A stretch of DNA of 9,719 nt from Parcubacteria group bacterium GW2011_GWA2_47_7 (GTDB taxonomy: Bacteria > Patescibacteriota > Minisyncoccia > Phycocordibacterales > UBA6899), in NCBI GenBank assembly GCA_000999395.1, contig LCOM01000022.1, positions 1-9,719 on the forward strand. Reading direction: 5' to 3'. The notes below the pieces were generated by a model. It had not been told where the DNA came from. It made no database searches and was given only the letters and a program-made list of their open reading frames with translations. The position numbers and the translations under genes were made by a program. Below are positions 1 through 6,825 of the stretch, one piece after another; within the stretch, counting starts at the first letter, position 1, and each line of letters starts with the position of its first letter.

Positions 1-158
1 ACTTTTTGAAGCTGGGCATCTCTGATCTTGGCCTGCATTTTCTCGTCACGGTCATCCAGTTGAGACCGAATCCCCTTGGATTTCAGGGCTTCGGAAACTT
101 TTCGGCCGTAGGCGGTGAATTTTTCGGAAATCGGAATCACAATTGCCTGAACCGGGGG
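1..158 (-). pseudogene. thrS: Threonyl-tRNA synthetase, anticodon-binding domain fragment
   Basis: Reading leftward from about 158, the frame gives PPVQAIVIPISEKF, then RSQLDDRDEKMQAKIRDAQL, and leaves the window at position 1. This is the start of the HGTP anticodon-binding domain of class II threonyl-tRNA synthetase. The VQ.xVIPIS strand and the DDRxEK...KIRxAQLQK helix favour ThrRS over prolyl- or histidyl-tRNA synthetase. The enzyme charges tRNA-Thr in the cytoplasm. The residues that should precede PVQ (the aromatic WLAP-type stretch and the whole catalytic domain) are missing. Upstream the frame becomes unrelated and meets a TAA at 171-173, with no usable ATG. The piece is therefore headless at about 158, while its C-terminus lies outside the window. 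Family assignment is strong. Whether this is a real broken gene or an assembly chimera cannot be told from the sequence. Confidence 0.8.
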
Positions 159-254
159 TCCCCGGCGAACTTAGCGGGTTTTGCTTTTCAGGCCGGGAAT
201 GTGTAATTTATATTCAATCTCGTCCTTCCTCGAATAACGTGCTGTGGAGAAACG

Positions 255-413
255 ATGATTGTCAGGGTATACGAATCGCACGAAAGTATGGCCGCCGCCG
301 CGGCTGCATTCGCTGCCGCCGGGCTCAGGACCGCTGTGTCGCTCCGCGGGAACGCCAACCTGGTGGCCGCCACCGGAAAATCACAATTGAAATTCCTGAC
401 GGCGTGTGACTAG
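255..413 (+). pseudogene. NagB-like (glucosamine-6-phosphate deaminase family) N-terminal fragment
   Basis: A 52-codon frame starts at ATG 255 behind a good Shine-Dalgarno (GGAG at 246-249, 5 nt spacing). It reads MIVRVYES, an alanine-rich helix, then NANLVAATGKSQLKFLTA. The small-residue strand followed by ATGxSQ..FL is the N-terminal strand-loop-helix of the NagB/6-phosphogluconolactonase fold, whose full members are about 240-270 residues. Such enzymes convert glucosamine-6-phosphate to fructose-6-phosphate. After codon 50 (about base 404) the match stops, the next codons are C and D, and TAG 411-413 follows, so about 80% of the protein is absent. The stretch is visibly more GC-rich than the rest of the window and is the only convincing coding on the plus strand, which suggests a foreign or chimeric origin. 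The family call rests on a short motif; a different sugar-phosphate isomerase fold is possible. Confidence 0.55.
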
Positions 414-1227
414 ATATCATGCCCACCCGCTCTACAGTCTCGGCATAATATGGCAATCGGGTTGACGCAATGGTGTCTAAAAAATACGGAATCCCCAAAA
501 TGATTCCCCCACCCACGATTGAGACAAACGGAAGCAAGAGTTGCTTTGCACGAAAAAATACAAACACCCCAATTGTCACAAGCATGAGAGCGACAATCCA
601 ATATGTCCAATAGTAGGTATATGAGTAGAACAATGCGCCAAAGCTTGCCACGGACAGGAGTATCCATTTTACCGACTTCGTTCTTATCACTTGAATGAGA
701 AAAAATGTGAGGAGTAGAGAGAAAATGAAATTGAACTGCGGGCTCGGCGAGCGCCCAAATTCATGGAAAAAAAGTCCGAAGTGCAAGAGCACCGCAGTCC
801 CGAGACTAAGGAGGCGGTCACGTATCAGAGAAAAAACGATGGCATACGAAACCAGGAACAGCAGCGTGGGGAGCAGAAAATCCCATGCGAGCATTCCATT
901 ACGTAAATTTCCAAACAATACCGAGCCCACCACCGCAAGAAATGCGTCGGGCATCCAAAACTGCATCGATAGTCCGTCCTTATATTCTGCAAGATACGGG
1001 TTAGATAGTGTAGGATGTCCGTCCATAATATCCTGCGCGCGTGCAAGATAATAATTTTCATCATCATTCATTTGCTGATGAATACCGAGGTACGATGAAC
1101 CCATGTTGTTTTCAACAACCAACTGTGGAGCCAATGTAAGCAACCCGACGACAAGAGCGAAAAAAAGTGCGAAGCCGTGTCGACCCAAAAACTGCGTGAA
1201 ATTTTTAAGATATATTTTAAACGTCAT
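325..1227 (-). CDS. Multi-pass membrane protein, GT-C glycosyltransferase-like, 3'-truncated
   Basis: The protein has a short basic N-terminus, a first hydrophobic helix (ALFFALVVGLLTLA), then a soluble loop rich in acidic residues (MNDDENYYLARAQDIMDGHP) and at least six further hydrophobic segments. A first helix followed by a large loop with an acidic motif is the usual layout of polyprenyl-phosphate-sugar-dependent GT-C transferases, which act on the outer face of the membrane. No family is named with confidence. The start is set at ATG 1227 (MTFKIYLK); in-frame ATGs also exist at 1254 and 1281, none with a clear ribosome binding site. Genuine coding appears to end near base 405 (ERVGMISSHT). 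The last ~25 codons to the stop at 325 are antisense to the NagB-like piece and unlike membrane protein, so the C-terminus is lost at a junction. It lies last in the sugar cassette, 156 bp past gmd. Confidence 0.6.
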   Translation of the reverse strand: MTFKIYLKNFTQFLGRHGFALFFALVVGLLTLAPQLVVENNMGSSYLGIHQQMNDDENYYLARAQDIMDGHPTLSNPYLAEYKDGLSMQFWMPDAFLAVVGSVLFGNLRNGMLAWDFLLPTLLFLVSYAIVFSLIRDRLLSLGTAVLLHFGLFFHEFGRSPSPQFNFIFSLLLTFFLIQVIRTKSVKWILLSVASFGALFYSYTYYWTYWIVALMLVTIGVFVFFRAKQLLLPFVSIVGGGIILGIPYFLDTIASTRLPYYAETVERVGMISSHTPSGISIVIFRWRPPGWRSRGATQRS

Positions 1228-1383
1228 TGATTTTTCGTGCGAGGGCAAAAACATTATCTCGAAGATTGAATGGCATAGCAAGCATCAGCTTAGTTTTTAT
1301 AAAAAAATCGAGTTACTTATCAGAAAATAACCTGGATGGCAACAAATCGTCGTCGAACATCCAACCAACGCACTTGCCACGCC

Positions 1384-2439
1384 TTACCCTTTTACCCCAT
1401 TGAACCGAGCAAGATCAGCATCAACCATAATTTTAACCAACTCGTTGAATGTTGTTTTTGGCTTCCACCCAAGAATTTTCCGGGCTTTCGATGCATCACC
1501 ACGCAAATGAGGAACCTCATTGGCCCTGAAATATCCGGGGTCGATAGCAATTATTATTTTCCCCGTCTTTTTGTCTATGCCTACCTCCCTTAGTCCGCGA
1601 CCCTTCCAAAAAATATCAAAACCCAAAATTTCTCCTGCTCGTTCCACCAGCTCCCGGATAGAATGCGTTTCCCCCGTCGCGATAACAAAATCCTCTGGAA
1701 CTTTTTGTTGCAACATCATCCAAGCTGCCTCCATGTATTCAGGTGCATACCCCCAATCTCTTTTAGCATCCAAATTTCCAAGCAAAAGGCGTTCTCTTTC
1801 GCCATAACGTATCTCAACCAAGGCGGTCGTGACCTTTCGTGTTACAAAATTTTCGGCTCGTCGAGGGCTCTCATGATTAAATAGAATTCCATTTACCACA
1901 AACATGCCATAGCTTTCTTTGTATACTCGCGCTATTTCATACCCATACAATTTCGCTACACCATAAGGGCTCTTCGGATGAAATCGGGTTGATTCATTTT
2001 GCGGTGTAGTTTTTGGATCTCCGCTAAATAGTTCGGAGGTAGATGCTTGGTAGATTTTAGTTTTAACTTCTAGCTTATGAACAGCTTCTAGTAGATTCAA
2101 CACACCAATTGCGTCAGATTGAGCAGTATAAAATGGAATATCAAACGACACTCGAACATGTGATTGGGCTGCAAGATTATATATTTCATCAGGCTGTACT
2201 TCTTTTACGATGCGCATAAGGGAGTCAATGTCAGTCATATCCCCGTAATGAAGTTCGTGAGAATATATATGTTTTGAATTAAATATATGCTCAATATTCT
2301 GGCGATTAAAGGTACTGCTCCGCCTGACTACGCCGTGCACCTCGTAACCCTTATTTATGAGCAATTCAGCAAGATAAGACCCATCTTGACCTGTGATCCC
2401 AGTGATCAATGCCTTCTTTGTCTTCTTGGAATGCTTCAT
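1384..2439 (-). CDS. gmd: GDP-mannose 4,6-dehydratase
   Basis: 351 residues, the normal length for Gmd. This extended SDR uses bound NADP to turn GDP-D-mannose into GDP-4-keto-6-deoxy-D-mannose, the entry point to GDP-fucose, GDP-rhamnose, GDP-perosamine and GDP-colitose. The N-terminus carries the family signature ALITGITGQDGSYLAELL (nucleotide-binding loop) followed by HGVVRRSSTFN. The region STSELFSGDPKTTPQNE, then SPYGVAKLYGYE (the YxxxK catalytic pair) and LFNHESPRR are all diagnostic of Gmd rather than dTDP-glucose dehydratase. No expected motif is missing. It starts at ATG 2439, 71 bp after the Nudix gene, with no strong ribosome binding site visible. It sits downstream of the other GDP-sugar genes in the same orientation and defines the cassette as GDP-deoxyhexose related. 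Confidence 0.96.
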   Translation of the reverse strand: MKHSKKTKKALITGITGQDGSYLAELLINKGYEVHGVVRRSSTFNRQNIEHIFNSKHIYSHELHYGDMTDIDSLMRIVKEVQPDEIYNLAAQSHVRVSFDIPFYTAQSDAIGVLNLLEAVHKLEVKTKIYQASTSELFSGDPKTTPQNESTRFHPKSPYGVAKLYGYEIARVYKESYGMFVVNGILFNHESPRRAENFVTRKVTTALVEIRYGERERLLLGNLDAKRDWGYAPEYMEAAWMMLQQKVPEDFVIATGETHSIRELVERAGEILGFDIFWKGRGLREVGIDKKTGKIIIAIDPGYFRANEVPHLRGDASKARKILGWKPKTTFNELVKIMVDADLARFNGVKG

Positions 2440-2510
2440 ATGTTTATGTCATCGAGCATACACAATTACCCCCATAGTTGTCCACTAACCAGTTTTCATG
2501 TGATTTGAAT

Positions 2511-3047
2511 TCATTCATGCGAAAATATTCTTTTGTATGCATCGAAAATCGCAGGATGTACGCCTAATGACTGGATTTCCTTAAAAGAGAATTTTTGAAA
2601 CCCCACGTCACTTTCGTACTCATTCGGATCAATTTGTGTATTTGCGAGTGTCGCTTCTTCTTGAGTGAGGTTAACAGAAAATAAATATGCCAAGGAGTCG
2701 CTGCCGATGTTGTGCGGTATTTGATTTCTCTCCTTGAAAAAATATCGATTCATGGAAACGAAATGCAATCGCTCCTCCGAAAGCAATAGTCCGATCTCTG
2801 ACTGAATCTTACGTACCATCCCGACTCGCGCATCCTCACCGGGAAGAAGACGTCCTCCGACGAACCACCAATCAGACCATGGCTTCGCCTTCCGTTTTAA
2901 TAAATACAATGATTTCGTTGCCTGATCACAAAACAGCACGTCCACACACACGACAATCATGCCTTCTATCGCATGTGCGTATTCGTTTTCACTCAATCTT
3001 CGTGGATGAAAGACCACTTCGGGTTCTCTGTACAATTCAGGCTCCAT
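2511..3047 (-). CDS. Nudix hydrolase, GDP-mannose mannosyl hydrolase-like
   Basis: 178 residues. The Nudix box lies at residues 65-87 (GRLLPGED...MVRKIQSEIGL). It follows G-x5-E-x7-R but then has K, S and E where the classical box has E, E and E, so two of the usual glutamates are replaced. This altered box resembles E. coli GDP-mannose mannosyl hydrolase (Gmm), where the corresponding stretch is RLTMAELG. Gmm releases GDP from GDP-sugars by attack at the sugar carbon. The preceding WSDWWFVGG also fits that subgroup (YWFVPGG in E. coli). A role in trimming GDP-mannose or GDP-deoxyhexose pools is inferred from motif and neighbours; a different nucleotide-sugar substrate is possible. It begins 29 bp after the DPM1-like gene and has the best ribosome binding site in the cassette. 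Confidence 0.82.
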   Translation of the reverse strand: MEPELYREPEVVFHPRRLSENEYAHAIEGMIVVCVDVLFCDQATKSLYLLKRKAKPWSDWWFVGGRLLPGEDARVGMVRKIQSEIGLLLSEERLHFVSMNRYFFKERNQIPHNIGSDSLAYLFSVNLTQEEATLANTQIDPNEYESDVGFQKFSFKEIQSLGVHPAIFDAYKRIFSHE

Positions 3048-3057
3048 GGTTCATTAT

Positions 3058-3063
3058 CCTCCT
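3058..3063 (-). promoter_or_regulatory. Strong Shine-Dalgarno for the Nudix gene
   Basis: On the minus strand AGGAGG lies 10 nt before ATG 3047. Another ATG at 3054 is nearer the optimum spacing but is out of frame and closes after five codons, so 3047 is the supported start. Other genes of the cassette show only weak matches, so this gene may be translated relatively well. Confidence 0.65.
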
Positions 3064-3076
3064 ATTTTTTCGTTGT

Positions 3077-3784
3077 TTAATAATCAAATCGGATGCGAAT
3101 CACAGAAAGGAACGCCTCTTTGATCTCTTTTAGTGAAAAATTTGATACTCCCCGACTCCTGTTCACAAATATCGTCGGCACCTCACGAAACTCTACTCCC
3201 TTGCGGAATAACTGATATGCGATCTCCGAGAGCACAACATATCCGGTCGATTTGATATGCGAAAAATCGATCTTCTCAGCCGCATCTCTGGCATACACTC
3301 TGTATCCATTCGTATAATCAGTGATGCCAATACCCAATATTATTCCGGCGTAAAAATTCGCACATCGGCTAAAGATCCGGCGGCGGAGTGGCCAATTAAC
3401 GATCTTGCTTTCCTTCAGGTAGCGTGAGCCGATAACGACACGATTCGGACTTGCCACGGCGAGCAAGGCCGGAAGTTCTATCGGGTCATGGGAGAAATCA
3501 GCATCCATTTCTACGAGGAGATCATACCCCTTCGCTATTCCGAACTTGATTCCCTCAAGTACAGCCGTACCTCTGCCGGATTTTGTTTCTCTTTTAATCA
3601 AGAAGAGATGTGGCGTCAGTTTCTGCTTGTCAGCTATCAATGCCGATGTGTGATCTTTTCCATCATCAACCACAAGTACGTCAAGTCCGAGATTGATAGA
3701 AAGCAAATGCTCGACCAACTTGAGAATATTTTCCTCCTCGTTATAAGTTGGAATAATGACGAGTGATTTAGGCATGGTGTTCAT
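3077..3784 (-). CDS. Polyprenyl-phosphate mannosyltransferase, DPM1-like GT2
   Basis: 235 residues from ATG 3784, typical for the short single-domain dolichol/polyprenyl-phosphate mannose synthases. The family moves a hexose, usually mannose from GDP-mannose, onto a polyprenyl phosphate at the inner membrane face. Visible GT-A motifs are IPTYNE (11-16), VVDDG (38-42), the metal-binding MDADFSHDP (93-101), GSRY (119-122), and TNGYRVY (158-164), which takes the place of the usual TDGFR. No C-terminal membrane helices are present, so the lipid product must be handed to others; GtrA and the multi-pass protein in the same cassette are candidates. Starts at TTG 3796, ATG 3784 and ATG 3775 are all possible. 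The last gives MPKSLVIIPTYNE, the usual N-terminal spacing. Any of them overlaps the end of the SDR gene (stop at 3768), implying translational coupling. The sugar donor is inferred. Confidence 0.88.
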   Translation of the reverse strand: MNTMPKSLVIIPTYNEEENILKLVEHLLSINLGLDVLVVDDGKDHTSALIADKQKLTPHLFLIKRETKSGRGTAVLEGIKFGIAKGYDLLVEMDADFSHDPIELPALLAVASPNRVVIGSRYLKESKIVNWPLRRRIFSRCANFYAGIILGIGITDYTNGYRVYARDAAEKIDFSHIKSTGYVVLSEIAYQLFRKGVEFREVPTIFVNRSRGVSNFSLKEIKEAFLSVIRIRFDY

Positions 3785-4655
3785 GATAATATGCAATAGT
3801 TTTCCGAAGTCCGTCCTGAAGAGAAATTTTCGGCTCGATTGGATTAATAAACAGAAACAACTGACTAGGCTGATCAGGCTTCGTCATATCATTCACGATG
3901 CGCATCTTTTTTCCGCTGAGACTGATAATCTCTTGTGCGATATCATTCACGGAGAACGTCTCTGGATTTCCAACAACAATGGTTCCTTGTGTACTTCCCT
4001 CACCAGCACTCGCGAGCATCGCCGCAATATCGTCGACGAAAACAAACTGCATCTCTCGCTTCCCGCCTCCCCACACATCAAGCACTTCATTCCCGGATAA
4101 TACCTTGTGTACCATACTCGGAATAAAATTTGCCGTCGCAGGATCGAAATTGTCACCTGGGCCATACACCCCGGGTGCACGTATGATGGCAAGCTCGATA
4201 TTCCACTGTGCCGCAAAAGACCGGAGGAGAAGTTCATTCATATATTTGCCAATCGAGTACCCATCCGTTTCGGTTTCCCAATCTCGCCCTATTGTTTGCG
4301 TCGAACTCAGATAGACGATCTTTCGTACACTTGCGCCACGCAACGCAGTTAAAAACGAGAGGAGTGGACTGACATTCCCCATGACGAAATCTCCCGCATA
4401 TTCTCGATGATGGGATAAATTCTTTTTCTCTCCCGCAAGATAGTAGACCGTATCAACATCTCCTATTATCGACTTAGTGAATTCACTATCAGAAATATCA
4501 CCATGAAGTACCGTTGCTCCGGGGATGACTAATCCTTCCTTTCGTGATACGGCGAATACACTCAATCCAGTCTCAACGAGTTTTTGAACAAGCCGCTGCC
4601 CGATAAATCCACTCGCCCCGGTAACGAGTATTTTTTTTACTATTGATGATGACAT
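3768..4655 (-). CDS. Extended SDR, NAD(P)-dependent nucleotide-sugar reductase/epimerase
   Basis: 295 residues with a complete Rossmann start, ILVTGASGFIG (9-19), a catalytic YSIGK (Tyr133, Lys137) and a serine strand YLSST (115-119). The middle segment YGPGDNFDPATANFIP (164-179) and VWGGGKREMQFVFVDDIA (194-211) resemble GDP-fucose synthase (Fcl), so a GDP-4-keto-hexose is a sensible substrate given Gmd nearby. However, the positions that align by eye with Fcl Cys109 and His179, the acid/base pair for C3/C5 epimerisation, are Thr119 and Asn176. A plain 4-keto reductase (GDP-rhamnose- or dideoxyhexose-forming) is therefore more likely than true GDP-fucose synthase. It starts at ATG 4655 after a 114-bp gap and overlaps the DPM1-like gene downstream. 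The specific product is not determinable. Confidence 0.85.
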   Translation of the reverse strand: MSSSIVKKILVTGASGFIGQRLVQKLVETGLSVFAVSRKEGLVIPGATVLHGDISDSEFTKSIIGDVDTVYYLAGEKKNLSHHREYAGDFVMGNVSPLLSFLTALRGASVRKIVYLSSTQTIGRDWETETDGYSIGKYMNELLLRSFAAQWNIELAIIRAPGVYGPGDNFDPATANFIPSMVHKVLSGNEVLDVWGGGKREMQFVFVDDIAAMLASAGEGSTQGTIVVGNPETFSVNDIAQEIISLSGKKMRIVNDMTKPDQPSQLFLFINPIEPKISLQDGLRKTIAYYHEHHA

Positions 4656-4769
4656 GATGTATTGCTCTTCATGATAACAAAACGAGATTGACTAGGATAC
4701 GCCCAAGGGAACTATTCCTCTGAAGTGAAATAAACATATTGTATTCGCTATTCCTGCCTACCTCCCGCG

Positions 4770-5540
4770 TCACTTATTCGTGCGACCATAGTCATCTTCA
4801 TGACGGATGATGTCGTCCTCATCAAAAAACCCAAGTGATACTTCAACAAGTTTGGCGTGCCCTGAAACGGCATGGATTCGATGCCTCGCTTCGGGTTCAA
4901 CAACAATAATACCGCCCACGGGCAGGATCACCTCTTTATCTCCCACCGTTGCAGCGATGACACCTTCGACAACAACCCACGTTTCTTTCCTGTGTTTATG
5001 GTGCTGTAAGCTTGTACGCTTACCGTCATGAACGGTAATAACCTTGAGATGCCAGCCATCCCGATGTGCGTGATTTTCGAACGAACCCCAAGGTCGCTCC
5101 TCGCGATGATTACGCACACTCTCGGTAAGCCATGAAGAGCTTTGTACTTTCCCCCCGTGTCCAACATTGAAATCCATCTCGATGCCAAGCTTCTTACAAA
5201 TTACGGCTTCAGGAATGTCATTTTCATTTTTACGGTCCCCACCGTTTGCAAAAATATCGGGATTGACCTCCACCAACGCCTTCATAACCGAGCGGTCCGA
5301 GTCGTTCGACTCATGTTTAGTAATCACCACGCGGTCAACGACGCGGAGTGAACGGAGGACTTCCGCGCGCTCATCTTCCGGCATGAATACGAACCCTTTC
5401 TTTGCAATGAGCCAGTTGTCGTTGTTTAAAATGATGACGAGCTCATTACCAAGCTTGCGAGCCTCCTCGAACATCCTGATATGGCCAATATGCACTGGAT
5501 CGAACCCACCAGATACTGCAACGACTTTCTTCTTGCTCAT
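4770..5540 (-). CDS. Cytidylyltransferase fused to type II phosphomannose isomerase cupin
   Basis: 256 residues in two domains. Residues 1-140 are a TagD/HldE-like nucleotidyltransferase: SGGFDPVHIGH (10-20) with the HxGH catalytic motif, NNDNWL, FMPEDER and IFANGGDR. They end in the SSSW loop that replaces the ISTT-type motif. Residues 145-256 are the C-terminal cupin of type II phosphomannose isomerases: ERPWGSFE (148-155), a metal-binding SLQHHKHRKETWVV stretch (177-190), and EDDIIRHEDDYGR at the end. The cupin would interconvert fructose-6-P and mannose-6-P; the first domain would attach a nucleotide (CMP in its closest relatives) to a sugar or alcohol phosphate of unknown identity. In ManC the same cupin follows a guanylyltransferase, which is absent here. 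The start ATG overlaps the upstream stop by 4 bp (ATGA), so the two are translationally coupled. Confidence 0.85.
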   Translation of the reverse strand: MSKKKVVAVSGGFDPVHIGHIRMFEEARKLGNELVIILNNDNWLIAKKGFVFMPEDERAEVLRSLRVVDRVVITKHESNDSDRSVMKALVEVNPDIFANGGDRKNENDIPEAVICKKLGIEMDFNVGHGGKVQSSSWLTESVRNHREERPWGSFENHAHRDGWHLKVITVHDGKRTSLQHHKHRKETWVVVEGVIAATVGDKEVILPVGGIIVVEPEARHRIHAVSGHAKLVEVSLGFFDEDDIIRHEDDYGRTNK

Positions 5541-6799
5541 ATTCTCGTTTGCTTTTTAAGACGGAAATAAGACGAAAGAGTACGCACAATATGGTCAAGC
5601 TCGACTTTGCGCATCTCTTGGTGGCATCCGATATAAAAACCATTTTTATTTATCCAATCTGCAACTGGATAGTTTTTCTCTTTTATACCTAGGACTTTTT
5701 TTACAAATGGTTGATTAATGAGAGGCAACATGTCACGAGTTTCTACGCTATGTTTTTCCAGATAATTCACCAATTCTGCTTTTTTGACTTTTGTTCCCCC
5801 TTTAATCACCAGTGGAAACATCATAAACACGTGTTCGGAATAGTCGGGATGCCACGGAAGCTGGATATATTTCTCAAGCGGCTGCAAAGCCTTTAATAAA
5901 TATTTGGCATTTGATATACGCTTAGCAAAATCTTTTGGTGCAACTTCAATTTGCGCACAACCCAAAGCTCCCTCAAATTCTGTTAAGCGAAAACTATATC
6001 CCGGTCGTACAAAACTGAATCTTTTTGAAATTATCTCTGTAAGCTTCTTTCCTTTTTTATTCTTTCCATCATCGATACTAATATAAACCCCGTCACGACC
6101 ATGATTGGCCAAACTGCGCATTATCTCTGCATACTTCGGCTTACTTGTTATTGATATTCCACCAACTCCAGTAACGATGAGATGTGCTACGTATGTAGAA
6201 AAACAGCCTATATCACCCATACTTCCAACGCTTCTACCCTTATATTTAGCAAACATTGTTTCGCAGGAATCTTCAATAATCTTTAGCTTATATTTTTTTG
6301 CAACAGAAAGGATGGGGTCCATTTCAGCCGGCTGACCAAATAGATGTACGACCATTATCGCTCGCGTACGAGGAGTAATTTTTTCTACAATTTTTGCAGG
6401 GTCAATATTGTAAGTTCTTGAATCTACATCCACGAATACTGGTTTTAAATTTTGCTGAATGAGGATATTTACATCTGAGATGAATGTGACTGCAGGGATG
6501 ATGACCTCATCTCCATCCATCCACCTTCCATCCTCCTTTAGACATGCCACTGCAATACGCAATGCAGAAGTGCCACTATTTACTACTATTCCAAACTCAG
6601 CCTCATGAGCCTCGCTAAATTCTTTTTCAAATCTCTTAAGAAATGGCCCGTATGAAAGTCTTTTGGTTCTAAAAACTTCGGCAATATATTTTCTTGCATT
6701 TTTTGGAACAGTAAAACATCCAACACCCAAGGACTCTTTGTTTACTTCAGTTTTTTTATTCATTAACAGAAGAATATCGCCGATACCAGCATTGGTCAA
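5537..6799 (-). CDS. DegT/StrS-family PMP-dependent sugar 3-dehydratase-like protein (Lys replaced by His)
   Basis: 420 residues from ATG 6799 (or 408 from ATG 6763, MNKKTEV; neither has a clear ribosome binding site). The fold type I PLP motifs are present: VNSGTSAL (73-80), IIEDSCETM (174-182) with the ring-nitrogen Asp, GDIGCFSTYVAHLIVTGVGG (195-214), and RPGYSFRLTEFEGALG (265-280). The lysine that normally forms the internal aldimine is His206. His at this site, with ED(N/S)C(E/D), marks ColD (GDP-4-keto-6-deoxymannose 3-dehydratase) and RfbH/E1 (CDP-linked counterpart). These use PMP to remove the C3 hydroxyl instead of transaminating. The C-terminal NKNGFYIGCHQ also matches ColD. With Gmd in the cassette, a GDP-linked 3,6-dideoxy sugar is the favoured inference. 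The nearby cytidylyltransferase leaves a CDP substrate open. It begins 26 bp after gtrA. Confidence 0.85.
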   Translation of the reverse strand: MTNAGIGDILLLMNKKTEVNKESLGVGCFTVPKNARKYIAEVFRTKRLSYGPFLKRFEKEFSEAHEAEFGIVVNSGTSALRIAVACLKEDGRWMDGDEVIIPAVTFISDVNILIQQNLKPVFVDVDSRTYNIDPAKIVEKITPRTRAIMVVHLFGQPAEMDPILSVAKKYKLKIIEDSCETMFAKYKGRSVGSMGDIGCFSTYVAHLIVTGVGGISITSKPKYAEIMRSLANHGRDGVYISIDDGKNKKGKKLTEIISKRFSFVRPGYSFRLTEFEGALGCAQIEVAPKDFAKRISNAKYLLKALQPLEKYIQLPWHPDYSEHVFMMFPLVIKGGTKVKKAELVNYLEKHSVETRDMLPLINQPFVKKVLGIKEKNYPVADWINKNGFYIGCHQEMRKVELDHIVRTLSSYFRLKKQTRI

Positions 6800-6825
6800 C
6801 CGTCGTTTATTTCAAATTTTTCTTA

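Noticed and set aside
181..209. TTGCTT, 17 nt, TAATTT as a promoter for the NagB-like fragment
   Set aside because: Each box matches consensus at only about half its positions, and the region may be chimeric.
325..404. C-terminal ~25 codons of the membrane protein as genuine protein
   Set aside because: They read antisense to the NagB-like coding sequence and switch to an Arg/Trp-rich composition unlike the preceding helices.
1333..1363. TGGATG...CATCCA pair between gmd and the membrane protein gene as a terminator
   Set aside because: Six-bp arms, a long loop and no adjacent T tract; expected by chance.
3898..4314. Long plus-strand open frame opposite the SDR gene
   Set aside because: Shadow of a well-supported minus-strand gene; no recognisable motifs and no ribosome binding site. 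The same applies to the other plus-strand frames inside 1384-9719.
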